Shown here: piece by piece, positions 1 to 9,600 of the stretch | Position numbering within the stretch: position 1 is the first letter of the stretch | Layout of the letters: each line of letters starts with the position of its first letter | DNA from: Bactericera cockerelli | Taxonomy: Eukaryota > Arthropoda > Insecta > Hemiptera > Triozidae | Length of the DNA: 64,000 nt | Direction of reading: 5' to 3' | Assembly: GCA_024516035.1 (NCBI GenBank) | Contig: CM044960.1 | Span: 18,422,183-18,486,182 of the forward strand | Position numbers and translations under genes: made by a program | The notes under the pieces: generated by a model | Told to the model about the DNA's origin: nothing | What the model saw: only the letters and a program-made list of their open reading frames with translations | Database searches by the model: none

Positions 1-961
1 TATATTCAACAACTACTATCATTGATTCAGGTTGATATGGATCAATGAATGATATTGATTGCTCATTCAGTACAATCAACAATAAGTACAGTATTTGTAT
101 TACTTGTAGCTTGTACATAATGAAGTTGATGGTCTCTAGTTGTTGTAGAAAGCTACACTAAATTTTTTAATGTTCTCTCATTGGGTCAGTACGTAATAGT
201 TTCAGTGATATTGCTCTTTTACTGTTGAAACATTTTAGCAAAACTCTTCTTGTCTTGACCAACAGTATTACTATGAATGATTTGATACAGCATCAACTTT
301 TGAGGATACTTTTGACTTTTTCCTGTTTTAAGCCTCTATGAAACTATGAATGATTTGATGCAGGATCAACTTTTGAGGATATTTTTGGCTTTTTCCTGTT
401 TCAAGCCTCTATGAAAACTTAGAAATAGATCAGCTAGTGGCTGGTTATTGCCCATGTTCCTTGAGTACCTATTTATCTAGGTAACAAATAGTATCTTAGA
501 TTTCACAGATGATGCTAGTAAATTCCAGCTTGTTCTAGATCTCAAAATATATGAAGAATAACCATCAAGTGCATCGAAGCATCTCTCCAGACTGCTTCCT
601 GGATTTAGTGTAAGTCTGGAATTGGTGTTCTAATGATGCCTTGGTCTTCTCATATATTCTAGATTTAGTATTTTTACATTTCATTACCTATAAGGTATAG
701 AAAGTATTTTTTTCTTTCCTTATTTTATACAAAGGATGGCAATATAATTTTATTATATTTATATTGCTGTTTAATTTATTGAAATCAAGACTACTATATG
801 AAGGTACAGTGAATATTTCTAGATAACTGAACATTTCTATTGATTTTTTGTTGGGTTGGTAGTTGTAAGACAAACTTATCTATTTTATAATTTTCTATTA
901 TTCTATAGATAGGTATTTTACTTCCAATAAATTTCTAATATTAGAAATTGGAAGTATTTAG
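1..961. other. AT-rich non-coding DNA with a 72-bp tandem duplication
   Basis: A segment containing GATTTGATNCAGNATCAACT is present twice in direct repeat (about 271-345 and 346-417) with roughly 90% identity. No supported gene. A 38-bp palindrome at 919-956 belongs to a dispersed motif described separately. Confidence 0.6.
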
Positions 962-967
962 TTTATT
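962..967 (-). promoter_or_regulatory. polyadenylation signal of the ERCC8-like gene
   Basis: AATAAA on the minus strand about 50 bases after the TAA stop at 1018-1020, the expected position for a 3' end signal. Confidence 0.45.
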
Positions 968-1017
968 TTTAGGTCCAGTAGATTCATTTGAATTGGAAGT
1001 TGAAGTATATTAACTAT

Positions 1018-2064
1018 TTAAATATACTCTTTTGCTTTGATTTTTGGTTTCCATATGATGGTTTCACTTTCACTTGACCCTGTTATTATATTATAACTAT
1101 TGGGTATATTGTAGATCCAATGGAGGTCTTTGAATGAATCTTTATAACAATGAAATGGTCTGAGACCTGGAATAGTGAGAACAAGAGCATTGTTCTTGTA
1201 TGGCACAAAAACCAATTCTGGTTTGCAAGGATAAAATGGTAAGCACATTTGTATTGGTCTTATGAAATGACTACAACGTGGTTTTTTACTAGTTGGGGGG
1301 TGGTAATAACTAGCCATCAAGCTTCCTTTTAAATCCCAATTGTATATTCCATTTGCACCAAAAGATATGACACTTGAAAAGTCTTTTGTAAAGGTACAAC
1401 CAAGATAAAGTTCTTTGTCCATGTTACTGGAGGGATGTGTGAATTTAAGAAGATATTTGTTGGGTCGCCGTATGTCCCATAAGAAAAGACCATCTTCAGT
1501 AGCAATTAATAATAAGTTGCAGTTTTGTTTGTTCCACTGAAGATTTGTAAGATGTGCATATTTGTCATCTTGTTTTATTATGTCAACTATCATTTGCCTC
1601 CTGAGATCAAACAAGTAACAAAACTTGTCTCCGGTTACTGAGCACAATTGTTTAGTAGAGTTCAAGTCATGTTTGGCAATTTTGTAGTCAAACTCATGAA
1701 ATGCAATGACTTTGAGATTTTCAATATCAAATATTCTGAATTTTTTGTCCCATCCACTAGTTGCAAATGTTTCAAAGTCCCACATGTATTGCACTGTCTC
1801 TATGCTATGACTGCTTTGAAATATTGATGTTCCATTTTCATTTTCAAGACTACTGTTTTTGACTATGTCATCTAGGTACAAGTTTCCTTGGGCTGTAGAA
1901 TACAACAAATACCTGTTACACGACAGCTCAAGGTCCAAACTTGTGACTCCAGTTGGATGCAACATGTCTGGTATTAGTTTTTTAAATTTGACATTTGACT
2001 GCATCTGCTTGACTTGAATATCATTAACTAAACCAAGTTGTCTCTTACTCAGAATTGGAATCAT
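1018..2064 (-). CDS. ERCC8: ERCC8/CSA-like WD40 repeat protein, single exon
   Basis: Uninterrupted 348-codon frame. ERCC8 (CSA) is the WD40 substrate receptor of the nuclear DDB1-CUL4 ubiquitin ligase in transcription-coupled repair. What is seen: the N-terminus reads MIPILSKRQLGL, matching the family opening (M..LS.RQ.GL). It is followed by a VTSLDLE first blade, HSIETVQ, SGWDKKFRIFD (WD-like), a WDIRR box near residues 196-200 that fits the DDB1-binding WDxR motif, ELVFVPYKNN, and a final blade ending SGSSESETIIWKP-like. The ATG at 2064 is chosen because it is the first ATG in frame and aligns with the family start; the frame is open a further 33 bases upstream but without ATG. The protein ends soon after the last blade, about 45 residues shorter than the human protein, so the acidic C-tail is absent. 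No intron is seen, so a retrocopy is possible, but the frame is intact. The family call is firm; strict orthology is an inference. Confidence 0.85.
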   Translation of the reverse strand: MIPILSKRQLGLVNDIQVKQMQSNVKFKKLIPDMLHPTGVTSLDLELSCNRYLLYSTAQGNLYLDDIVKNSSLENENGTSIFQSSHSIETVQYMWDFETFATSGWDKKFRIFDIENLKVIAFHEFDYKIAKHDLNSTKQLCSVTGDKFCYLFDLRRQMIVDIIKQDDKYAHLTNLQWNKQNCNLLLIATEDGLFLWDIRRPNKYLLKFTHPSSNMDKELYLGCTFTKDFSSVISFGANGIYNWDLKGSLMASYYHPPTSKKPRCSHFIRPIQMCLPFYPCKPELVFVPYKNNALVLTIPGLRPFHCYKDSFKDLHWIYNIPNSYNIITGSSESETIIWKPKIKAKEYI

Positions 2065-2099
2065 GGTGAGAAGATTGCTATTGCTGCAACCTAACAAGA

Positions 2100-2866
2100 T
2101 AGTTGAATTTTACTTTTTTATGAAATAAAGAAAACTATGTTTCCTTTGTTAATGTTAATGAAATAAAGAAACCATGAAATAACAACACTTATTTTACAAT
2201 AGCAATGATTTAACTGTCTTCTAAATTCAAATTTACATTAATATCACACTTTAATCACTATGAAAGCTAAATGAACTGGTACGTTAAACAAAAAGTATGA
2301 AGCTATAAAAATAACTATTGAATTTGAATAAAGTAAAAAAATCAACTCATCACTTTTAAACAAAACTTATATCAGTTTTGCTACTCATAGGTACCTCCTT
2401 CTTGTCTTCTCTCTTCTATGAAAAATCTAATGTCAAGGGATGATACAAAACTTACATGTAATTTGTCAGACATTTTACAAACTCAGTGATAATGGAATGT
2501 TTGTATTGTATTATATGTATAATATAATATCAATTGTTGACCATCTATTCCTGAAAAGTGAAGTCTACAGATAGACTTATCAAACACAAAACTCAAAATA
2601 TGAAAGCCAAATAGGTAGGTACTGTAGGTAGATTCTCAAATAATTTTTTATTAAAATGAACAAATTGATAATTCAAAATTTCAAAAACTCGAAACTTTTG
2701 AAGTTACTCAGTCACAGATTATTCAATCACAGATCTATATAAATCTGTGACTGTGAGCTCAGTGCTTAAAAAAACGCACTTAGCGTTTTTCTAATTTTTA
2801 TATTTTTCGATCCAGTCAATTTACCTCTTCTTGGGTACTCAAATGCTACGATATACATTTTCATAC
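2100..2866. other. AT-rich upstream flank of the ERCC8-like gene
   Basis: No coding signal. It presumably holds the promoter of the minus-strand gene. Two small hairpins are visible: one near 2710-2752 built on ATCTGTGACT, and one at about 2768-2791 built on AAAACGC/GCGTTTT. Confidence 0.5.
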
Positions 2867-2867
2867 C

Positions 2868-2940
2868 GACCTCAGTAACTCAATCGATTAGGCGGCGGAC
2901 CCGTAACTGGAGGTTGGTCGTTCGAGTCCCAAGTTTAGCA
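2868..2940 (+). repeat. tRNA-like sequence, probably a SINE head
   Basis: Contains an A-box-like stretch (AACTCAATCGATTAGGC) and a B-box-like GTTCGAGTCCC at normal tRNA spacing. The ends do not pair into a convincing acceptor stem, so this is a tRNA-derived repeat rather than a tRNA gene. Confidence 0.45.
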
Positions 2941-3003
2941 AAGATTTACTATAGCGAATTTGGGTAATAGTAATATCACATCGTGATTGACACAAATATA
3001 ATA

Positions 3004-3296
3004 AGCCAGCGTCGACGGCGCGTTGAATTCACCGGTTCTCGTAGGATCGCTGAAGTGAAGCAACGTCTAGCGAGGTGAAGACTTCGTGATGCTGGCAATC
3101 CGGCCTAACCCAGGCTGGATGAGGTGTGTGTAGCATGTGTGTGAGTTTCTTCCGAATGGAGGATAAAACCCCCGTCGTGTGTGACCATGCAGTGCAAAAT
3201 CGACGTTAAACCCTATTAAACCTTTGATATAAGCTCGGCTTTCATTGGATCCCCCGTAATGATAAGTACATTTACATAGGTAATTATTCGATCATC

Positions 3297-3334
<38 letters not shown>
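3004..3334 (+). repeat. 5S rRNA-headed SINE, full copy with poly(A)
   Basis: The head (about 3018-3095) follows 5S rRNA: CGTTGAATTCACCGGTTCTC, then TGAAGTGAAGCAACGTC, which matches the 5S A-box region. The body reads CCCAGGCTGGATGAGG, then CGAATGGAGGATAAAACCCC and a CGACGTTAAACCC tail, ending in a run of about 34 A. The same body recurs at 18449, 24781, 37641, 40940, 45738, 58853 and 59818. This is a SINE3-type element, mobilised by a partner LINE. Confidence 0.8.
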
Positions 3335-3337
<3 letters not shown>

Positions 3338-3699
3338 TAGGTATTACCCCTGATTTAATATCTACCTGCAATATCTATAAACATGGCCTTAGAGCCCAAA
3401 ATATTCATAAGTTATGTTATTATTAACATATTATACCATACCATATTAAATAAAATAAATGTGTTTCTTACTTTCTTTGCCTTATAGTGTATATCATTTA
3501 GTGAGTAGCGCAGAATTACATAGGACTTATACTGCCCATAATTCCGCCACTGGTCGCTGCTCATGAAAAAATCAGTAGCTGATTATAAAATCTTAGCTAA
3601 TTATTAAATACAAAATCAGCTCACGAACCATCTATGAGAGTTCCCCAAAGCAAAAAATCGCTTAAGATTGAACTCTGATCATCGTGCGTACAAGACTAG
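3335..3699. other. AT-rich spacer
   Basis: No gene. About 3540-3565 holds a short fragment (CCGCCACTGGTCGCTGCTCA) of the tRNA-SINE family seen complete at 11852-12148. Confidence 0.5.
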
Positions 3700-5210
3700 C
3701 TGTGAAAAGATGGCTAAACATGGTAACCCGCATTTTTTTCGAAATTGAGTTATTAACAGACTTCTAATGTACTCGACGAGCTCTATCTACTGGTAGCATC
3801 AGAATTTCGCTACGATGTAATATAGTTTCTTGGATAATAATTTTGAAAAAAACGTGATAAGTGACATTTTCGAAAGTTCAAAAGGTGGTAAAGCATGTTC
3901 AAGTATCTTAACAAGAAAAAATCTTTTACTTTTCAACAAATTCTATCTGTTCATAAGATGGATAAACTTGATCAAGTCCAGTATCATATTTTGCCGTCTG
4001 ACGAAATCGTATTATTGCAGTATAATGAACTGGGCAAAATATGATATACTCGTAGGACGTTATCAGAATTTGGTACCACACAAAAAATTTACTTTCTCAA
4101 GAATTACAAGATGGCAGAATAGGAAAATCATTTATCAAGTTCTACCATCTTTTGTACTTGCTACATTTGTAAACTTTGAAAGCGGCATATGATGATAAAT
4201 GCTCTAGACATGCTTTGGCGCCATCCGTACAACATGATGAGGTGCCGAAACCTTTTTTTCTATAATAAAGCTATGTTGGTACCTTTTATTATTTTCTACT
4301 TTTCATTGATATCAAAACTCATGTTATTCATTTTTCTTACGTCTTCCCATTGAAAGCATAGAAACGTCGACCCTGCTTGAGCGGGAAAATACGTAGTACA
4401 AAAAAAGAAGACCATTGAAACCATGGACTAATAACTAGATAGATACAATTTCTTTCTGGTGTACGAGTAGTTGAGAACCACTTCACAATTTTGTGGGTAT
4501 CATCAGCATTACAAGATTTTCATCGCTCGTCATTATTATACTAATTTAAATTGGTACTTGTAATGCCGCCACTGGTCGCTACTCCTATCAAAGTAGCTCC
4601 TCATTTGTCCTCACGAGGTATGAGTCAACCCCGACAACTAAAGTACAGAGCGGAAAAATTCCGACCCCGCCGGGATTCGAACCCGGATCACCTGCGTGCA
4701 AAGCCGAGCATGATAACACTCGGCAACCGTGACTACTCAGACTAATAAAGTAAAGTAAACGTACTACCTAATTAGTACGTTTAACATAAATTGCCCTCAT
4801 ATAAAAACGACTCTTTCACTCATTGTACACGATGGCAAAATAAGACATGTAATTATCCTTGTTCGTCTAGTTTGTAATGACTGCTTTCATTTTATATGAA
4901 AGATGGCAGAAAAAGCAAGGGACTTATCATAATTTACACTTTCGAAAACGTCTTTTTCACAGTATCTGTAAGATGGCAAAACATGTTAGCAGGAAGAAAA
5001 ATTTAAATATTTTGATTCCTACTCAATATTTTTTTAAAATAGATCTATCAATATAAAGCTCGAGAACATTCTGCCTTACGTTCCAAAAATGAAGCTTTAA
5101 AGTTTTAATACAAAAAATATAAAATTATTTTTGTAAAAAAAAAAACGAAAAAACACCGTCCTGAAAAATTTGAAAATTGCGGGTTACCATGTTTAGCCAT
5201 CTTTTCACAG
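3700..5210. mobile_element. unclassified DNA element with perfect 33-bp terminal inverted repeats
   Basis: Positions 3700-3732 and 5178-5210 are exact reverse complements over 33 bases (outer end CTGTGAAAAGATGGCTAAAC). Inside, the motif AAGATGG(C) with a following A-rich stretch recurs in degenerate form (near 3880, 3957, 4110, 4830, 4906 and 4975), suggesting decayed subrepeats of about 75 bp. No transposase is recognisable; open frames here (for example 3830-4192) do not resemble a known protein. A SINE is inserted at 4470-4737. No clear target duplication is visible. Confidence 0.65.
4470..4737 (-). repeat. tRNA-derived SINE (family with ACTGGTCG(T/C)TACTC tail)
   Basis: On the minus strand it begins with a tRNA-like head carrying a B box (GGGTTCGAATCCCGGCGGGG), then the family body (CTCATACCTCGTGAGG) and the tail CGACCAGTGGCGGCATTAC. 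It lies inside the element at 3700-5210, so it inserted after that element. Confidence 0.75.
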
Positions 5211-5226
5211 AGTTATGCATTAACTA

Positions 5227-5444
5227 GTGAAGTGGTTAACGAGCTAGGCTGGTAATCCAGAAAGCGTAGGTATCTGGTGGTTCGAATCCCACCCAGTGCA
5301 TGAATTTTTCCTTATTAATTTGAGTTTGTGACCACCTAATACCTAATAAGACTCTGATGAGGGTTAATTGGTAGAAAATGCTTTGAGAATTAACCTCGCC
5401 TGGTGGTTACCTTCCACTAAAGAGTGTTATTATTATTATTATTA
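5227..5444 (+). repeat. tRNA-derived SINE (CCCACCCAGTGCATGAAT family)
   Basis: The head contains AGTGGTTAACGAGCTAGGC and the B box GGTTCGAATCCCACC. The body is TGAATTTTTCCTTATTAA, then ACCTCGCCTGGTGGTTACC, and the end is GAGTGTTATT with an (ATT)n tail. A second copy lies at 15893-16105. Confidence 0.75.
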
Positions 5445-6511
5445 TGCATGTTTATGGAAAAAATACCTCATACCTGAAAAAATACCAATAAAATCAGAAC
5501 AATTGTACAGTAATATTTTTACAATATAAATAGATACAATGATTTATATTTGTTGTGATTAATATTTTTCATACGTTATTGTAGGTACTTAACTTACTCT
5601 ACTTTAAAATCAGTTGTGTTGAAATATAATATTCAAACTAAACCTACTAAAATATATTAATACAGAGTTATATTCAAGTAGTTTTAAATTTACATTATTG
5701 TTACAAATGAGAAGCTAGCGCTAAAAATGCTATTAAACTACCAACTGCCAAACCTGCTCTAGTTAGGCAGGTTTGAGTGATAGCTAGCAAAGCAGGTCTA
5801 CTCCTTATTAACCCGGGATGTCAGTTTTGTAACGTATCCAGTACACGCTAACGTATACGGTTGTGAGAGAAATCTCTGATTGCGGGTTAATAGTACTTAC
5901 AACGCCAGAATATTAGAGCAAATAGGTAGTTAGGTTTTTGTAGAGGAGAGGTATAATTTTTTGACTTTTTATTTGTGAGTTATAAAATTTTCGCTGAATA
6001 GGTATATAAATATTGTAGGTCTTTCCTATTAAAAAATACGTTGAATATCTATAACATTGTAGGTCTTTCTTGAATGTTAGACGATGTTGGCTTCATAAAA
6101 AACCAACCATGACGATTATCACTGTCATTCTACATATAAGCAAGCTCCAAGCTCGACGTTGTGTTGTATTACTTGTGTGCATATTCAACCTGAGGCTGGA
6201 TGCACGAATCACATAATTATTTACACACATCTGGTCAGTTCCACAAAACAACTTTCCACTTTTCACTTCCCAAATCCATCTTACATTCCTCAATTCTATT
6301 TAAATAATAGAAATCCAAAGTGGTAATTTTGTACATGGAAGTTCGATACTATTAAATCGAAAAGAAATTTCTCCTATACCTATATCTGGAAATTAGCGCT
6401 AGAAAAATTACTTCCTATTTAATCCGACTTGAGAAATAAAATGGATATTAGGAGCAAGGAGTGTGGAAAGTAGCTTCTCTGAATACTGGACCTCTAAGAA
6501 TAAACAGAAAT
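5445..6511. other. non-coding DNA 3' of the Beat-like gene
   Basis: AT-rich, with no recognisable gene. It is probably 3' UTR plus intergenic DNA of the minus-strand Beat-like gene. No AATAAA was found close to the stop at 6512. Confidence 0.5.
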
Positions 6512-6672
6512 TCAACTATCTTTTAGCTGATTCGTCCCATGGGTGTGAGTGATACCCAATTTTCTGTTTCTGCCATCATGGACTTCATGACACATGTTGC
6601 AATCTATAAACATCACAGCGATTAGAAGTAGAGACATAAGAAGGATTCCCACTCTGGTTTCTGGACTCTGAT
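6512..6672 (-). CDS. Beat-like exon D (hydrophobic C-terminal tail)
   Basis: Acceptor CATTACAG|ATCAGAG. 161 bases: two bases complete the codon from the exon C end at 7161, then 52 codons and TGA. Encodes QSPETR, a hydrophobic run of about 17 residues (VGILLMSLLLIAVMFI), and a short polar tail rich in His, Arg and Lys. This fits a single-pass membrane anchor; a GPI signal is less likely because polar residues follow the hydrophobic run. Confidence 0.65.
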
Positions 6673-9600
6673 CTGTAATGAAATGGAAAAATCGAGAGAT
6701 AAAAATATTTAAAATTGGTCGGGGAGTTGGTAGTAAAAATTATTATACATAATTTCATTTTTATTGCAATATTTATTAAATGTTATACCTACAAGCCATT
6801 GGTCTAGCCTGTAGCATGCACCATTTGTCTTTATTCATCTAAATGCCGAATTATAAAATTGGATTACAACAAAGATAAAGTCTCTCAAATCGGACTATGC
6901 TGCAGATCTGTGATATTTCATAATTCGGGCCCTAACAGTCAGTGTTCGAATCATTTGAAAAATAACCATCTTTTTGTAGGACATGTTCATGATGAAAATA
7001 TTTCAGAATTCGTATTGGTAGATACTTATGAAAGTGCCTATAAACTTAACTTGAAGACTATCAGTTTACATTAGTTACATTACGTACAGCGTACAGTACA
7101 TTATGTCACCAAGTTCTGTTTTCCTTCATTTGTAAAACACCTATACTTACTGTTAAACACCATGGACGTGAGCAATGTGCGGGGTATCTTCGGTTAAATG
7201 TACACTGTATGTTTCTCTGTAGATGGTATACATGTGGACGCTACATTTCAGCGTCATTTTGCCCTGGATAAATACAGAGGGCGTGGCATGTAGCGACAGA
7301 AATGAAGTCACTGTTTCCAGCCCAATATCGTCCATTTCTCTTGTCCTGTTGATTCTGATACTCTCTGAGCTATACAGCTGAAATAAAAATAGTAAGTTCA
7401 ACGTTATTTTTTTATGAGGGTGGAAAATTCTGATAATCAAGCATAATCTGAAGTTTAGCAGTAGTTATCACTTTAGTATTTAGCTTCATTCCCGTTATGA
7501 GGTGGAAGAGCTAGGTATTAGTTTTGAAAAGGAGTCTTTTGGCTTTGGGTGGTGTTTCTTCATCGTTCGGGGTCTATAATGTATATGTCGAACTCTAGCA
7601 GTAGGTAACTCATGCTCAATTATTTCCTATGATTGATTTCATAAGTAGGAAGGTAATATGGAAAATCTAGTTTCTCTTTCTGGAAATTTCTGTTTATATT
7701 GACTGACTTTTTTTTTGACTGACTGACTGATTTTGAAGTGGCTTTCAGCCACATATGTTTCTCTTTCATATTAATTTCTATTGAGACAGGGATCACGGCA
7801 GTCAGATATGGAGGGCTATCAATCAGTTTAGTAGAGTAAAGAAAGGCACTCATACAATGTCATTTTATATTTATGCATGAAGAATACACCTCATTTTGTA
7901 TCTCAATAGGTACAATTTAAGCTAACTTCATTTGTCCTCAGTTCAGAAGGGAAAATAAACTGCATGCTACAAAGTAGGGTAGCCAGGGGAGCAAAGGAGA
8001 CAACAAAGAAGGAAAAAAAGATTAAATTTCATTCGAAATGTGTACGTGCATGGAGTACAAGTTACAAACGTACTTCTTTTTAACCCCTTAGGTCTTGGAA
8101 ATTTAGATGTATCGCTTCTCAAACAATGATTCATAATAATAATATCGCCTTATTTATACTGCCCGATTAGGACTGTTAAGTCCCATTATTCCAGCAGTAA
8201 GCCGAAGACGTATTATTATGTGGTAAAAATCCCAAATGGGAGGATAACTTGTCTTGTCCCGGCCGGGTTTCAAACCCGCGACCTCTGGAATCTCTGGATT
8301 CACACACTGCCGTCTTTACCACTGAGCTACCGGGACAGACAGATTAGGTACTTTTCTTACGTATTTTCAAACAGATGAACAAAAACTATGTTGTGTTTAC
8401 TTTGGAGAGCACCTGCTTCAGTAACTTTTTTGAGAATTCAGGAAATAAATTAAAACACTCCTCAAAATTATTTCATGTAGAACTCTGGCGGTAAATTAAT
8501 TCAAATTTCAGCATTTTCGAAAATATTTTATTAATTGGCCTTAGGTATTAAAATATTGTAAAGAAATTATTGTAAGGTTTAAAAAATATGGTTAATAATA
8601 TAATAAAAGTGATACCTACTGAAACAAAAACAAGGTCAAAAATAATATCTTATTATTATTTAAAAAGAAATGTGCCTAACTATTTATAGCCTATCTCCGT
8701 GTCTCAGTGGTTAAACGCATTGGTTACTGACCCGGAGGTGAGGGATTCGAATCCCAGACGGAGCGGAAAATTCTGACCAAGTTCAACGTTTCTGGAATGG
8801 CATGGGTGTAAAAGTAAGGTGCCCTGAAGTAATGCGAAAGCGGTTCACGAGCACAATTACTTAAAACAAATTAATAAGGCATAAAGTATGTTATAAATTG
8901 AGAAATTGCGTACTCAGGATGACTTACATAAAAGTGCTTAAACATGAGCCTGATGGCATGTACTTCAAGAATGTGCTTGAATTTAAGATCTGTCTACATG
9001 AATTTCTCATGTAGGTACATAACATAAATATGGGCTAAGCATGACAAGAGGGTAAATATTGACTCGTAAGAAATTCTTGTCAAATAGTGACTTCTTTTGA
9101 AACGACAAAGTGTTACAACTCTCTCCCTTTCTCTTTATCTCTCTCTCTCTTTCTCTCTCGCTCCTTCACACCATTTTATATCATAATATATACAACTCTC
9201 ACGCTTTCCTTTTTCAATAAATATTTTTTCTTTCCTATACAAGCTTTTTTTATCACCTCGTACTTGATGTTACAACTAGTTTCTAACATTTCCAATGTCA
9301 GTTTTTTTTAGGTTTCACCTATTTCTGGATCGATCACAATACATGTATTTTCTCTCTTTTATAGTTTTTCTTGATTGCCTCTCATAATACCTCTCTCTCT
9401 CTCCCTCTAGAACTCCTTCTTGTTAAGTTGTGCTGTTTTTTTTCAGATGTCGCAAATAGTTTTCCAGATGCAATATTGTCCATGTACTGTAGTATTGTAG
9501 TACGTCCTCCAGCCAGACAGGTATCAATAGCGTCATGTCGTATTACATCATACTAGTGTTGAAAGAGTAAACAACATACATACATACATACATACATACA

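Noticed and set aside
3830..4192. 120-codon plus-strand frame inside the 3700-5210 element, considered as a transposase
   Set aside because: It starts at a non-ATG codon, runs through degenerate subrepeats and resembles no transposase.
6093..6293. Minus-strand frame ending in a hydrophobic run (SLLICRMTVIIVMVGFL), considered as an alternative last exon of the Beat-like gene
   Set aside because: No convincing splice acceptor in phase and no family similarity; exon D fits better.
8138..8338. tRNA gene on the minus strand (CCCGGTAGCTCAGTGG ... GGGTTTGAAACCCGG)
   Set aside because: Part of a multi-copy SINE with a body and an (ATT)n tail; the spacing between the boxes does not give a normal cloverleaf.
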